DNA from: Amphiduros pacificus
Lineage: Eukaryota; Annelida; Polychaeta; Phyllodocida; Hesionidae
Assembly: GCA_949316495.1 (NCBI GenBank)
Contig: OX439010.1
Span: forward strand, 7,480,001-7,544,000
Length of the DNA: 64,000 nt
Reading direction: 5' to 3'
Shown here piece after piece: positions 24,680-36,883 of the stretch (position 1 is its first letter; each line of letters starts with the position of its first letter). The notes below the pieces were generated by a model. It searched no databases. It was not told the origin of the DNA and saw only the letters and a program-made list of their open reading frames with translations. The position numbers were made by a program, and so were the translations under genes.

Positions 24680-27600
24680 CTTCATGTTTTCAATATAAAC
24701 CAATGTTAAGCACCATAAATTGATCAGTTTGAGCCAAGCATCTTTCTGGTCACAAATAAAATTAACCAAATGAGGTCATATGACATTACAGTACCATTCA
24801 TGAGCGTGACCAACTGGAGTCATGTGACAGCCATGAAGGACTGAATAGGGTGACATTTATTACTGACCCAATAAATGTTTAGCTCAAACCTGATGATTGC
24901 AAGAGAGAATATAAATAGTTAAAGTGAGCAGTGAGCATCTAAGAATATAAATACGTTAAAGTAAGCAGTGAGTTTAAAACCATTACCTGTGACTGTCTCA
25001 CCATACAACAACTACACTGACCTTTAACACTTGACCTTGAACCCCACTGACCTTGACCCACTTGAGGAGGTAGTCACAGAGTATGGCCAGACTTCCTCGG
25101 AGTGGGCAGGGGTTGATGACTGACATAAGGGGGCAGCAGGGTATTAGCATGCACCGTGCCCCTTCCTCACCAGGGGGCAGCAGGGTATTAGCATGCACCG
25201 TGCCCCTTCCTCACTAGGGGGCACCACCAATCACATTCTGCACCATCACCAGTATTCATGATGTTCATGCGTCCTCTACAAATCACAAGCAAGAAACCGC
25301 TGCAAACCATTTATCATCCTTGAATATGTTATGAACTCACTTCTCTCATCTCTCATAGAGGGCAGCACCACACACCACACCAGACATGCCATCTAGTGGT
25401 CAAATAATAAACCACACAGCAAACCACAAGCCACAAGCGTCATGCACACAAGTCAATTAAAACTTTCCTTATTATTTACAAATCTTATGTTACTGTACAT
25501 GTTAATATAAAACTACTTGAGGAGCAAATCACAATTAACAATATTAGTTCTTATTTGCACATATTCAACACAGCATTCTTTTCTTTCAGAAAACTCACAA
25601 ACACCATTCCATTTGTTTACATTTACCTCGAATCAATTTTCTGAGTCCGTATCGGTTTTGTTGACAGATTGGAATCAATAAGTTCTGTTCCTTAAAAACT
25701 GTAAACAAAGCCCCATTACGATGCTATCCATAATTCACTTTCATCGCTGAAAGGCTGTCTCAAACACACAGAATACTTGCATCCCCTTTCCTCCCAAACT
25801 TAGCGCTTCACGATTGTTCTTTTTTCACACCACACCAATTTTCACCTCCAAAAATAGATGAAAACATAAAAAATAATACAAGATCTGCAAGTCGCACGTT
25901 AGTATTACAGTCCACGGATCACAGAAGCAGCGTTCAATCTTGCCACCAGTTTCACCAGCAATATGAGTGAGATAACGGAGCAGTAATTTGCCAACAGTTT
26001 TGCTCCAGCTCAGCTCAGACAGTGATCGGTTACTCATCTACATGCCCATATTAACCAGTCCTCCAGTTGGTAGTAGTTGTCATGGTTACCAAAAAAACAA
26101 GCAAACTCGACAGTTTCGTTGCATATAAAACACTTGTACTGAGTGGTATCAAATATATTCTGTATATATCAGGCATCTGAAAGTCTCATGTATGGATTTT
26201 AAAAATAGATTTGGTAAAGAAGGCTTGAAAAGTGGCAATATTGAATATAATGGTGCTTGCTCATTAGGCTGACCAAAATATTTTTCTGTTTCCAGTTTTG
26301 GGACCAACCATTCCCCAAGGGTCATCAGGGTCATAGGACAGGTCATCAATGTCATAGTGCAGTTCATATTTGCCAGTGCAGTTCATATTTATCACAACGC
26401 AGGTCATATTTGTCACAGTGCAGGTCATATTTATCACAGTACAGGTCATATTTATCACAGTACAGGTCATATCTATCACAGTACAGGTCATATTTGTCAC
26501 AGTGCGGGTCATATTTGTCATTGTGTCAAAGCACAGGTCATTGTGGACATAGCACAAGTTATGATGGAAGGTTTCTTTTTCAAAGAATTCTTTATCAATA
26601 AGTTAAGTAATTTCTGCAGAAGATAATTATTCAAGGTCTTTCAGCAAGCACCAGAATTGGTGCTAATCAAATATTGTTATTGGCATCTTATCTTTCTGCC
26701 TGTAATGAATGGCAGCCCTTGTGGCTTAACATGCAGTAACCTCGAATATTTCATCAAGGAACTTTTGATATCCCCAAACCCAACATCTATTCCATTCTGG
26801 GTTCATATTCACCATGCTGTAAATGGTCTGCTGTGTATCAGAGATATTTAAACATGTTTTCGCTCGCGTTTGTTTTGCATTTAGGGCTAGATGTTCGAGG
26901 TTTTGAATGATTAAGCTGTAAGTCTATGGAGCATACCCCGATTATAGGTCCATGGCGGCCATGTTTTGGCTCAATAATTCTGCTTACACCGTCAGATGTC
27001 GCTTTTGTTTGAGAACTGATTTGTGAGTGCGTGGTAGAGTAAGAAGATTTTCGTTGGATTTTGCCTTGGGATTTTACGCGAGCTTGATTTTTTTTAAATC
27101 AACACTTGTTAAATGTCTCTTTATGTATTTGCGATGTTTTCCTTTTATAGATGATTAGTTCATTATTTTCTCACAAAACATGACTTAATATTAGCCATAG
27201 ATGTTATATTTGGGTTTATAAGCAAAGTTAGTTTTCATCACATCTCTTCAAATACAATTTTTCTTTGCACACGAGTTTCCATACAAGTATTCAATCTGGA
27301 TCTTAGCATGGCATTCTGAGACGTTCATTTTTTCAAAAATCCATTCAAACAATAGCTGCATTTTTTCTCTTGCCTTTGAACTTTCTGAAGCTGCTTACCA
27401 TGTAAATGGCTTCAAAGGAATCTTCTTGATTTGCTTCCCATGTGGCATGCACATTGCTTTTCAAGAGCTAATTTCTTTGCAGCATTTGAATGTTCAAAAT
27501 GATGCTGACGTACACATACATTATTAAAAAGGAAATCATCAAAATCTGTGCACCTACGTTCAAATAAACAAGTCAAAATACAGATATTTTCAGTTTTGTT

Positions 27601-30204
27601 ACTCGTCATCCTGATCATTGAAACAAATTAAGTTCTTACTTAATTTAACACATTAATTTCTCACTCCTTTTCGATTTTCATGAAGGACAAAAATTACTGG
27701 GAATATTTGCGTTGAGAGCTAACTCTTTGTCAACATTTTATATTTAACTCTTTCGTCTCTTTTTATCTTTCTCATATTATCTCAGTTAAATAGAAAATGC
27801 TTCTCATGTTAATTGCATATATGTCAGATTCTTTACTAAAAACAAAAACTTAAATTTAAAGTATAAATATCAATAACATCTCAGGTAATCAGTTTAAAGC
27901 AGGTTTTTGTTATCAGCATCTTAACCTCTGATTCCTGCTGCCTACAATAGAACTGAACTCCTACAGGTAGACACAATGAGAGTAGAAATAGTCTACATTC
28001 TATGATAGTCTACTTTCTATGATAGTCTACTTTCTATGCTACTTTCTGTGATAGTCTACTTTCTATGATAGTCTACATTCTATTATTGTCTACTTTCTAT
28101 GCTACTTTCTGTGATAGTCTACATTCTATGATTGTCTACTTTCTGTGATAGTCTACATTCTATGATAGTCTACTTTCTATGATAGTCTACTTTCTATGAT
28201 TGTCTACTTTCTATGATAGTCTACTTTCTATGATTGTCTACTTTCTATGATAGTCTACATTCTATGATAGTCTACATTCTATGATAGTCTACATTCTATT
28301 ATTGTATACTTTCTATGATAGTCTACTTTCTATGATAGTCTACATTCTATGACTGTCTTCTTTCTATGATAGCCTACATTCTATTATTGTCTACATTCTA
28401 CAGTCTTCTTTTTATGACAGTCTACTTTCTATGATTGTCTAATTTCTGGGATAGTCTACATTCTATGATAGTCTTCTTTTTATGACAGTCTTCTTTCTAT
28501 GATAGTCTACTTGCTATGCTACTTTCTGTGATAGTCTACTTTCTATGATTGTCTACTTTCTATGATAGTCTTCTTTCTATGATTGTCTACTTTCTATGAT
28601 AGTCTACATTCTATGATAGTCTACTCTCTATGCTAGGCCACTTTCTATGATAGTCTACATTCTATGATAGTCTACTTTCTATGCTAGGCCACTTTCTATG
28701 ATAGTCTACATTCTATGATAGTCTACTTTCTATGCTAGGCCACTTTCTATGGTAGTCTACTTTCTGTGATAGTCTACTTTCTGTGATAGTCTACTTTCTG
28801 TGATAGTCTACATTCTATGATTGTCTACTTTCTATGATAGTCTACTTTCTATGATTGTCTACTTTCTATGATAGTCTACTTTCTATGATAGTCTACTTTC
28901 TATGATTGTCTACTTTCTATGATAGTCTACTTTCTATGATAGTCTACTTTCTATGATAGTCTACTTTCTATGATAGTCTACATTCTGTGAGAGTCTACTT
29001 TCTATGATTGTCTACTTTCTGTGATAGTCTACTTTCTATGATAGTCTACTTTCTATGATTGTCTACTTTCTATGATTGTCTACTTTCTATGCTAGGCCAC
29101 TTTCTATGGTAGTCTACTTTCTGTCTAATTTCTTTGTTTAAAGTAAATGACCATATTGCGCCATGCATGCTGTTTGCATGACCAAATAGTGTCACCCAAC
29201 AGCTGTATGTGACGATATAATGACAATATGCTGGCCACTCATGAAAATATATGCTCACATTTATGAATGACCAAATTCCAACTGAAAATAACTGAACGAT
29301 CGGAATACATGGAACTTGTGGTTATATTCATATCTATGTTATACAACTAACAAACGTTTCTATTTTTCTCGCTCATCTTTAAATAGTGGAGCACATACAA
29401 AATGTCAATCCAGGGTAATCACTGAATAAACATCAACACCTGAGTGATAAGACAAGATCAGGAGGTTTATATGCCTAGAAATAAACATTATGGAGTGAAA
29501 TTATGGCACCTGTTATCCTGTCATGAAAAACAGGTTTACAATTTATACATCAGTAACCCATGCAGTGCATATCTCATTATTGTCATTATTCCCAAGAAAT
29601 ACACAGTGTATACTCACACAGCACTTGATCCACAGATCACATGTATTTCTTATATAAATTAAACAAGACCACTCCTCACAGAAATTTGCTGTAAACTATT
29701 TTTCATCAGATGTATTTTAAAGCATGAAATGAGTTTATGCTTTCCATGAATTGGCAGTTACATGGTGTGTTTTCAGGTGTCTGGTACATATGCACATACA
29801 CATACACATATATATGATTTATAGCAAAATAGCCACATTTCACATACAACTACACTCCAGGGCAGAATGACTGCATTTAAAATCTCTATTTAAGCATTGT
29901 TATTTTATATCTGCTCTCAAATTTATGACTGTAAATTCTTGCTGTATTTGACACACAAATTACATCTAATACTTTAAAAAAATGACATTTATATGAATTC
30001 ATTATTGGATAATATAGTGGGGCTTGGGTGTGTTTACTGTAGCATCTGTGGATATATCATACAGTTCTAAATAGACATTTATCAATTCTCCCTGCTTGAG
30101 TTTCAACATGTGTGGTCCACCAGGTGTCTCTAGTGTCATGTTTGGTGTATGTTGGAATAGGTTTGCAGACATAACAGCTGATAGGATGACTAACATTCTA
30201 GATG
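24680..30204 (-). CDS. Candidate exon chain E-T-L-D-K of an unrecognised host gene
   Basis: Minus-strand segments in order: 30038-30204, 27399-27467, 25341-25392, 25052-25119 and 24680-24745. The best-formed is 24680-24745: acceptor 'ttttatttgtgaccag', 22 open codons (KDAWLKLINLWCLTLVYI...), donor AAG|GTGAGT. Segment 25052-25119 has branch-like 'gctaatac', a strong pyrimidine tract, 'LRGSLAILCDYLLKW' and donor AAG|GTCAGT. Segment 25341-25392 ends GAA|GTGAGT, 27399-27467 ends ATG|GTAAGC, and 30038-30204 follows 'tctgtattcccatcacag'. Phases agree throughout (0-0, 0-0, 1-1, 0-0). The joined 24.7-25.4 kb part is Leu/Trp-rich and could be helical. No family is recognised, and the usual caution about chance exons applies. 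The acceptor of 27399-27467 and the donor of 30038-30204 are weak. Confidence 0.35.
25128..25215 (+). repeat. Two-copy 44-bp duplication upstream of a candidate exon
   Basis: The unit starting 'agggggcagcagggtattag' is repeated at 25128 and 25172, and a third start ('agggggcacc') follows at 25216. On the minus strand each unit holds a pyrimidine tract and a branch-like 'gctaat', next to the acceptor of the candidate exon 25052-25119. Confidence 0.95.
26345..26545 (+). repeat. 21-bp minisatellite, ~9 copies
   Basis: The unit is built on 'cagtgcaggtcatatttatc' or its 'cagtacagg' and 'tttgtca' variants. Because 21 is a multiple of three, several frames stay open. Those frames are repeat by-products. 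Confidence 0.93.
26560..27980. other. AT-rich DNA with a small CpG-containing stretch
   Basis: Around 26860-27060 the sequence has more CpG than its surroundings ('tttcgctcgcg', 'catggcggccatg'). This could mark a promoter, but no transcript structure is visible. Candidate exon 27399-27467 lies here. Confidence 0.3.
27985..29128 (+). repeat. 17-bp minisatellite, ~65 copies
   Basis: The unit is 'atagtctactttctatg' with variants 'attgtc', 'tacattc', 'ctgtg' and 'gctaggccac'. It is one of the longest and most variable arrays. A longer block containing 'gctaggccactttctatg' recurs at about 28632, 28683 and 28734, showing block duplication at three-unit spacing. Confidence 0.97.
29130..30037. other. 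AT-rich DNA, no gene seen
   Basis: Short frames only. One copy of the dispersed 'gaccaaatagtgtcac' motif lies at 29178. Confidence 0.4.
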
Positions 30205-30649
30205 CTGTGATGGGAATACAGAAATAATTTGGCAACAAATGCATATACAGAAAAAAGAAACTGACCAGTTTGGGAATCTTGACAAGAAGAGAAGGATTGT
30301 TTGAAATTAATTACATGTTATTCAACATTTTTACTGCTATGGACCAAGATAGCATGTCTACAAAGTTCTCCCATGTGTGAGAGATTTTCAGACACCAGGT
30401 GGCAGATGGGTCCATTCAAGTAGTGAGAATCATTAAAACTGAATATATATTTGGCCAAACATATATGTATGACCAGATAAAGTCACGCATAAAGTCACAC
30501 ATTGGATTTGTATGATAATATAGTAGGCATGACCTAATATTCAGGCAATTGTTCTGAAGAACCAAATGGAATCACACATGGCAATGTGTCCAGGTTGGTC
30601 ACGGGTAAATGTCTGTATTGTCCATGTGTTTTTATGTTTGAAATGTGTC

Positions 30650-30988
30650 CAAATTCACCAGGTGCATGTGTCCATATTGGCCATGTGTGTCTGTATTAGG
30701 TCATGTGTGTCCATATTGGTCATGTGTGTCCATATTGGCCATGTGTGTCTGTACTAGGTCATGTGTGTCCATATTGGTCATGTGTGTCTGTATTAGGTCA
30801 TGTGTGTCCATATTGGCCATGTGTGTCCATATTGGCCATGTGTGTCTGTACTAGGTCATGTGTGTCCATATTGGTCATGTGTGTCTGTATTAGGTCATGT
30901 GTGTCCATATTGGTCATGTGTGTCCATATTGGTCATGTGTGTCTGTATTAGGTCATGTGTGTCCATATTGGCCATGTGTGTCCATATT
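30650..30988 (+). repeat. 19/20-bp alternating minisatellite, ~17 copies
   Basis: Units 'catgtgtgtccatattggt' (19 bp) and 'catgtgtgtctgtattaggt' (20 bp) are mixed. Open frames of 60-82 codons in this region are repeat by-products rich in Cys and Val. Confidence 0.95.
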
Positions 30989-31502
30989 TGGCCAGAGGTT
31001 TGGCTGTAACTGTTCGCTTTAGTCTGTTGTAATTATACAGTAATACTGCATGCTTGCACTGTGCCATAAAACTACAGCTATCATTCAAAATATGTGTAAA
31101 TTACTCAGTCTTATTAGAACAATAATTAGGTCACAAGGACAATAGTAATAAAAAATTATATGTATTTATATATTGCTCCCACAGTGGCCACGGGTGTTGA
31201 AATGCGAACAAAACAAAAGCGCAACAGTGAACATGACAAATACATACATACATGTTTGACTTGAAATGAATAGCCACAATCTACTCTCATGAAAAACACA
31301 TCAATGTTGATTCAATCAGAATATAGGAATTGTGAAGTATCATACGAGTGGCACCGCTTAACAGCTGGAGCCAAATACCAATACAATCACACAACAATGT
31401 GACCATGTATGGCAACACATGGTCGTTGTAAAACTTTAAATGATCTCGCACAGTTATTATGTGGGTTAACCTGGTCACACGTACCTACAGTACGGCACGG
31501 TC

Positions 31503-31525
31503 GGGCCTTGACATACGCACTGGCC
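31503..31525 (+). mobile_element. Left-end fragment of the 42954-43228 MITE family
   Basis: 'ggccttgacatacgcactgg' matches the terminus of the element at 42954-43228. The fragment stops exactly where the 29-bp array begins. Confidence 0.55.
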
Positions 31526-31745
31526 TGGTACAATGTGGATGACATCACTGGGTATGGTACAATGTGGATGACATCACTGGGGATGGTACAATGTGGATGA
31601 CATCACTGGGGATGGTACAATGTGGATGACATCACTGGGGATGGTACAATGTGGATGACATCACTGGGGATGGTACAATGTGGATGACATCACTGGGGAT
31701 GGTACAATGTGTATGATATCACTGGGGATGGTACAATGTGGATGT
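31526..31745 (+). repeat. 29-bp minisatellite, ~7.5 copies
   Basis: The unit is 'ggtacaatgtggatgacatc' followed by 'actggggat'. Copies are nearly identical. The array starts at the broken edge of a MITE end. Confidence 0.95.
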
Positions 31746-32502
31746 TATGTACTATGGGGTGACAGTCGTATGGGTTGTCTTCTACATGCATTGATACTTA
31801 GGTTGGTGTCTGCAGGAAGATAGAGATGAGATTCCGTGTCCTACCTCCATTGTGCCCTTCTGACCCGCTTATCTGACTTGCCCACTGTGGTCCTATTGGG
31901 ATTCATACAGTAACATATCACACCACCATAGACCAGATCAGATGATTAAATAAATGGTTGACATGACTGAATAGAATCACGTTTAACCACTAATAAAATC
32001 CATCTTGATAAACGCTATGTTTTACTTGGCTTGCAATATGAGCCAATATATTTGTTGAGACAATATGGCCAAATTATATATCTATTTTGTTCATCTTGTC
32101 ATTCGACCTAGATACTTAAAAAAATAAATGTTCTGAAACAACTGTGGTATCACAGAAAAATCATAAATAAGTGGTTGTAGTCACCATTTCTGACATATAT
32201 GTCCATAATATCATTCTTAAATCTCTCTTTTTTCTTATCATCTATGTACACATGGCTAGACCATATGATACCATGTTTATGATATGCAAATGGAGAGGAT
32301 GGTCATACAATGACCTGACATGACCTAATAAAATCACTTTTTTATGAAACGAAGAGATGTTTAGCTCCAATAGATTATGGGTACAAGATTCACAACAATA
32401 TTGTGTTAAATCATGACTCCATGTTTGGCATTCTGTTACCAACCATGCATACAATCCAACCCACCAAGCAAATATCATTCTTTCAAATTCTCCTCAATAT
32501 GT

Positions 32503-32503
<1 letters not shown>

Positions 32504-32551
<48 letters not shown>
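32504..32551 (+). repeat. Poly-A tract, 48 bases
   Basis: An uninterrupted run of A. It may be the tail of a retroposed copy or simple expansion; no retroposon body or flanking duplication is evident. Its length should be treated as approximate. Confidence 0.95.
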
Positions 32552-32554
<3 letters not shown>

Positions 32555-33587
32555 GATGACTAATTTCACCTTCGATCGCAAATTAAAAGCCAGTGTAAGT
32601 TTTACTGCTTTTGCACCAAGGTCAAGTGGAGCATAAAGGACGTGGTTTTATTGGAGGTGGCTATAGTAGGCCCATGCAGCAGGTGGTCAAACAAGCACCC
32701 TACACAGTTTTCAACTAATCCAAAATGCCAAGAGTACTGGTATCAGCTTTGAAAAATGACCTGCTGCTGAAACTTTCAACTTTGCCTGTGTAAGCTGAGA
32801 AGACGGTTGGATGCCAACATCCTTGACTGGCAGAGCAGTCAAGTCCATAACTCCATACATTCACACATATTCAAATCAAAAGAATGCGATCATGAAATTA
32901 GTGATTAAAGTGATTCATCTTGGTAAGATTTTGTTATCTCATTTGGTCATGCAGACTAGGTGAGCAGTCATGCAAAATCTGCATAATCTTGCATGACTCT
33001 ATGTGACCACATTGAGGTTTTCCTTCAAAGAATCTAGTTGCTGATGTTCAGAAGTAGTAGTGCCCCTATAGTTCCCTTTGTACCCATTGTCTCCCTCTGT
33101 TCTTTCTGCCTTGAATGCCTTGATTTCTGTATCTGAGAGGAACAAAGTTACATCCGAGGTGCAGCCCGCTTCTGACATTGGAGACACCTTATTCAGGTTA
33201 GATCATCTTGCAACTCAGTCAATTGCAAGTGATGGCATATTTCTTTCAAACTAAAGCTTGTGAAGTTAAATCTTGTTTTTGAAGTGATCACATTCAGTGG
33301 TTTTATATGTCAGACATTACTCTGTGTTCAATCCTAATTTTAGTCTTAATCTTTATTAATCCATAAGCTAATCTCATATCCTTAATCCTTGATCATTCCT
33401 CTGACAGTGACCAACTGCTCTTGACATATATCTTGATGTTGTCCAAAGCCTATTCTGCTAACACTTCTTTATATAATACTCAATGATAATAATTAAACAA
33501 ATTTGGCATTGCACTGCATTATGGGCCATTACTTTCAATTCTACATTCAGGCAGATTTGAGAATGTCTCAGCCACTTCTGGTAATAT

Positions 33588-33632
33588 TTTTTTGGTTTGT
33601 TTGGGATTTTATGTTACTTTCAACATTATCAG
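33588..33632 (-). mobile_element. SINE 3'-end fragment
   Basis: 'tttggtttgtttgggatttt' followed by 'atgttactttcaacattatc' matches the tail end of the SINE at 45136-45456. Head and body are missing. Confidence 0.6.
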
Positions 33633-33744
33633 GGAAGGTGGCTGCGGAGGACAGAAATTATGGATGAAAAAGCCCCAGAGCCCCAGGATGATAGAATTCA
33701 TATGCCGAAAAATATAAAAGATGGAGACACAGATTAGATACTCT

Positions 33745-33957
33745 GACAGAGAATAGGGACTCTGAGAATAGGGACTCAGAGAAGAGGATGCAGACACAGA
33801 ATAGATTCAGACACAGAATAGAGATTCAGACACAGAATAAAGATTCAGAAACATAATAGGGATTCAGACACAGAATAGGGATTCAAACACAGAATAGGGA
33901 TACAGACACAGAATAGGGATGCAGACATAGAATAGGAATGCAGACACAGAATAGGAA
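33745..33957 (+). repeat. ~19-bp minisatellite, ~11 copies
   Basis: The unit is 'attcagacacagaataggg' with variants 'atgcagacac' and 'attcaaacac'. The first units (from 33745) are more diverged. Confidence 0.92.
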
Positions 33958-33959
33958 AG

Positions 33960-34789
33960 CGTTCACAGATTTTGTACACAAATTAGTGCCTTTCATATAC
34001 ATAACAAAATCATTCAACTCTATAAGCTGTGATTACAGACCAACAAAACATGTTTGAACTGAGACAAAAATTGTCCATCTGTCTCTTTAACATCCTCGTC
34101 TATGCTGACCTGAGAAGGTAGCATCCAGACTCTGAACAGGATCCAATCATGTTATCTTCTATCAGAATGAGTCTCCATTGAATGGCAACATTGATCATTT
34201 AAGATGCTCTAGTATTGTGATGGTTTGAAAGAAACCAAAGATGTTGTTAGTGATGAATGTGTGTCTTGCCTCTGATGCCAGCATCCCTTGTTTTCTTGTT
34301 GATTTCCCTTGTGATGCTTGGCAACCTTAACAGTGGTATCTGTAGTATTTCATATACATGTGTAAATATTATGAACAAATATTGGGTAACATGTGTTACA
34401 AACCTACTTACCCTCCCACGGACATTAACTCATACTATAAATTATCAAATGCTACAGTGGAAATTTTCTTCTTTCAGAAAAAAATTTTAAAAAATAAAAA
34501 AAATAAAAAGAATAAAAAGTCCTGAAATTAATTTGCTGAAATCTGTGGTCACACTCAGGAGGTTCTCACAAATTTCAAATATCAAAATTGACAAAATATT
34601 GATTCTATTCATATATGTCACAACAAATGTTTATATTCATCAGAAAAAAATCAATATTTGGCAACACCATGCTTAGTTGAATTCCAATCAAATGTCATGA
34701 TAGCAAAGCTCTTAGCCATCTATCAATCAACACAGTATTCTATATTGGGGTATATTAATATATATATATACATAGGGGTATATGAATAT
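33960..34789. other. AT-rich DNA, no gene seen
   Basis: Low-complexity A-rich patch at 34480-34520 and a TA-rich stretch at 34750-34770. Confidence 0.45.
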
Positions 34790-34942
34790 CAGTGATAGAA
34801 ACAGATTTTCAGCAGTACTAGCCAACTGGTGATTTTTGGCAAGTGAAAGATTAAATTTATCCATAAAAATGCTAATTTAGTACTAGCCAAATGGATTTAG
34901 AACTAGCCATGGCTAGTTGGCGAGTGCTTGTTTCTATCACTG
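34790..34942. mobile_element. Short MITE with 14-bp inverted ends
   Basis: 153 bp. CAGTGATAGAAACA at the left is reverse-complemented at the right end, and AATAT flanks both sides (34785-34789 and 34943-34947). Inverted similarity continues inward in diverged form (GCCAACT). The inside holds a perfect 18-bp palindrome, AACTAGCCATGGCTAGTT, at 34901-34918. CAGTG ends suggest a hAT-like origin, but the short duplication does not fit hAT well. Confidence 0.75.
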
Positions 34943-34949
34943 AATATAT

Positions 34950-35264
34950 ATACATATATGTTACGATTCGCTAAAATGTGATTTAGAGTGGTTTTTCACT
35001 CTTGGGCTGTTTGTTCACTTCTACATCCCACACTTTGTCATCTGGGCTCAGCCAGAAGGGATTAAGTGATAAATCCTTCAAATAATCAGATCAATACGGA
35101 TTTGAATTTGCAATATTAATAAAACGTCCTTCGAGAACATTTGCAATTGTCATATGATAATATGCAATTGTCATTTACTTTTTTTATCAGTTACGAGCCA
35201 ATTTCCTCTTTGGTCACATATGGCCATGAGGTGAGCCTACTTCACGACAGCTGGGCCGTCCCTT
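34950..35264. other. Unique AT-rich DNA before the 21-bp array
   Basis: No feature seen. Confidence 0.4.
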
Positions 35265-36883
35265 GCTTTATTTTAGCAGGTAATGGCTTTATTTTAGCAG
35301 GCAATGGCATTATTTTAGCAGGCAATGGCTTTATTCTAGCAGGCAATGGCTTTATTTTAGCAGGCAATGGCTTTATTTTAGCAGGCAATAGCTTTATTTT
35401 AGCAGGCAATGGCTTTATTTTAGCAGGCAATGGCTTTATTTTAGCAGGCAATGGCTTTATTTTAGCAGGCAATGGCTTTATTCTAGCAGGCAATGGCTTT
35501 ATTTTAGCAGGCAATGGCTTTATTTTAGCAGGCAATGGCTTTATTTTAGCAGGCAATGGCTTTATTTTAGCAGGCAATGGCATTATTTTAGCAGGCAATG
35601 GCTTTATTCTAGCAGGCAATGGCTTTATTTTAGCAGGCAATGGCTTTATTCTAGCAGGCAATGGCTTCATTTTCGCAGGCAATGGCTTTATTTTAGCAGG
35701 CAATGGCTTTATTTTAGCAGGCAATGGCTTTATTTTAGCAGGCAATGGCTTTATTTTAGCAGGCAATGGCTTTATTTTAGCAGGCAATGGCTTTATTTTA
35801 GCAGGCAATGGCTTTATTCTAACAGGCAATGGCTTTATTTTAGCAGGCAATGGCTTTATTCTAACAGGCAATGGCTTTATTTTAGCAGGCAATGGCTTTA
35901 TTTTAGCAGGCAATAGCTTTATTTTAGCAGGCAATGGCTTTATTCTAACAGGCAATGGCTTTATTTTAGCAGGCAATGGCTTTATTTTAGCAGGCAATGG
36001 CTTTATTTTAGCAGGCAATGGCTTTATTTTAGCAGGCAATAGCTTTATTTTAGCAGGCAATGGCTTTATTTTAGCAGGCAATGGCTTTATTTTAGCAGGC
36101 AATGGCTTTATTTTAGCAGGCAATGGCTTTATTCTAACAGGCAATGGCTTTATTTTAGCAGGCAATGGCTTTATTCTAACAGGCAATGGCTTTATTTTAG
36201 CAGGCAATGGCTTTATTTTAGCAGGCAATGGCTTTATTCTAACAGGCAATGGCTTTATTTTAGCAGGCAATGGCTTTATTTTAGCAGGCAATGGCTTTAT
36301 TTTAGCAGGCAATGGCTTTATTTTAGCAGGCAATGGCTTTATTTTAGCAGGCAATGGCTTTATTCTAACAGGCAATGGCTTTATTTTAGCAGGCAATGGC
36401 TTTATTCTAACAGGCAATGGCTTTATTTTAGCAGGCAATGGCTTTATTTTAGCAGGCAATAGCTTTATTTTAGCAGGCAATGGCTTTATTCTAGCAGGCA
36501 ATGGCATTATTCTAGCAGGCAATGGCTTTATTCTAGCAGGCAATGGCTTTATTCTAGCAGGCAATGGCTTTATTTTAGCAGGCAATGGCTTTATTTTAGC
36601 AGGCAATAGCTTTATTTTAGCAGGCAATGGCTTTATTCTAGCAGGCAATGGCATTATTCTAGCAGGCAATGGCTTTATTCTAGCAGGCAATGGCTTTATT
36701 CTAGCAGGCAATGGCTTTATTTTAGCAGGCAATGGCTTTATTTTAGCAGGCAATGGCTTTATTCTAGTAGGCAATGGCTTTATTTTAGCAGGCAATGGCT
36801 TTATTTTAGCAGGCAATGGCTTTATTTTAGCAGGCAATGGCTTCATTTTAGCAGGCAATGGCTTTATTTCAGCAGGCAATGGC
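35265..36883 (+). repeat. 21-bp minisatellite, ~77 copies, open on both strands
   Basis: The unit is 'ggcaatggctttattttagc' plus a. All units keep 21 bp with no indel, so the plus strand reads FILAGNG repeats (583 codons) and the minus strand reads LPAKIKP repeats (555 codons). Substitutions are few: tta/cta, gca/aca, ggc/agc, ttt/att. A block of seven units (147 bp) starting 'aatagc' at 36458 recurs exactly at 36605. There is no upstream signal peptide or unique domain, so I treat the open frames as by-products of a 21-bp unit lacking stops in two frames. Confidence 0.97.

Larger units (their letters stand above)
31750..33744. other. AT-rich DNA with a long poly-A tract
   Basis: Several copies of the dispersed motif 'tgacctaataaaatcac' (31962, 32318) lie here. 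No gene is seen. Confidence 0.4.

Noticed and set aside
25825-26037. 70-codon minus frame beginning MSNRSLSELSWSKTVGKLL, CpG-richer than its surroundings
   Set aside because: It has an in-frame stop just before the ATG and plausible content, but no clear donor.The neighbouring candidate exons join in phase without it. Left as an unsupported possible first exon.
32504-32551. Processed pseudogene tail
   Set aside because: No coding similarity upstream and no flanking duplication found around the poly-A.
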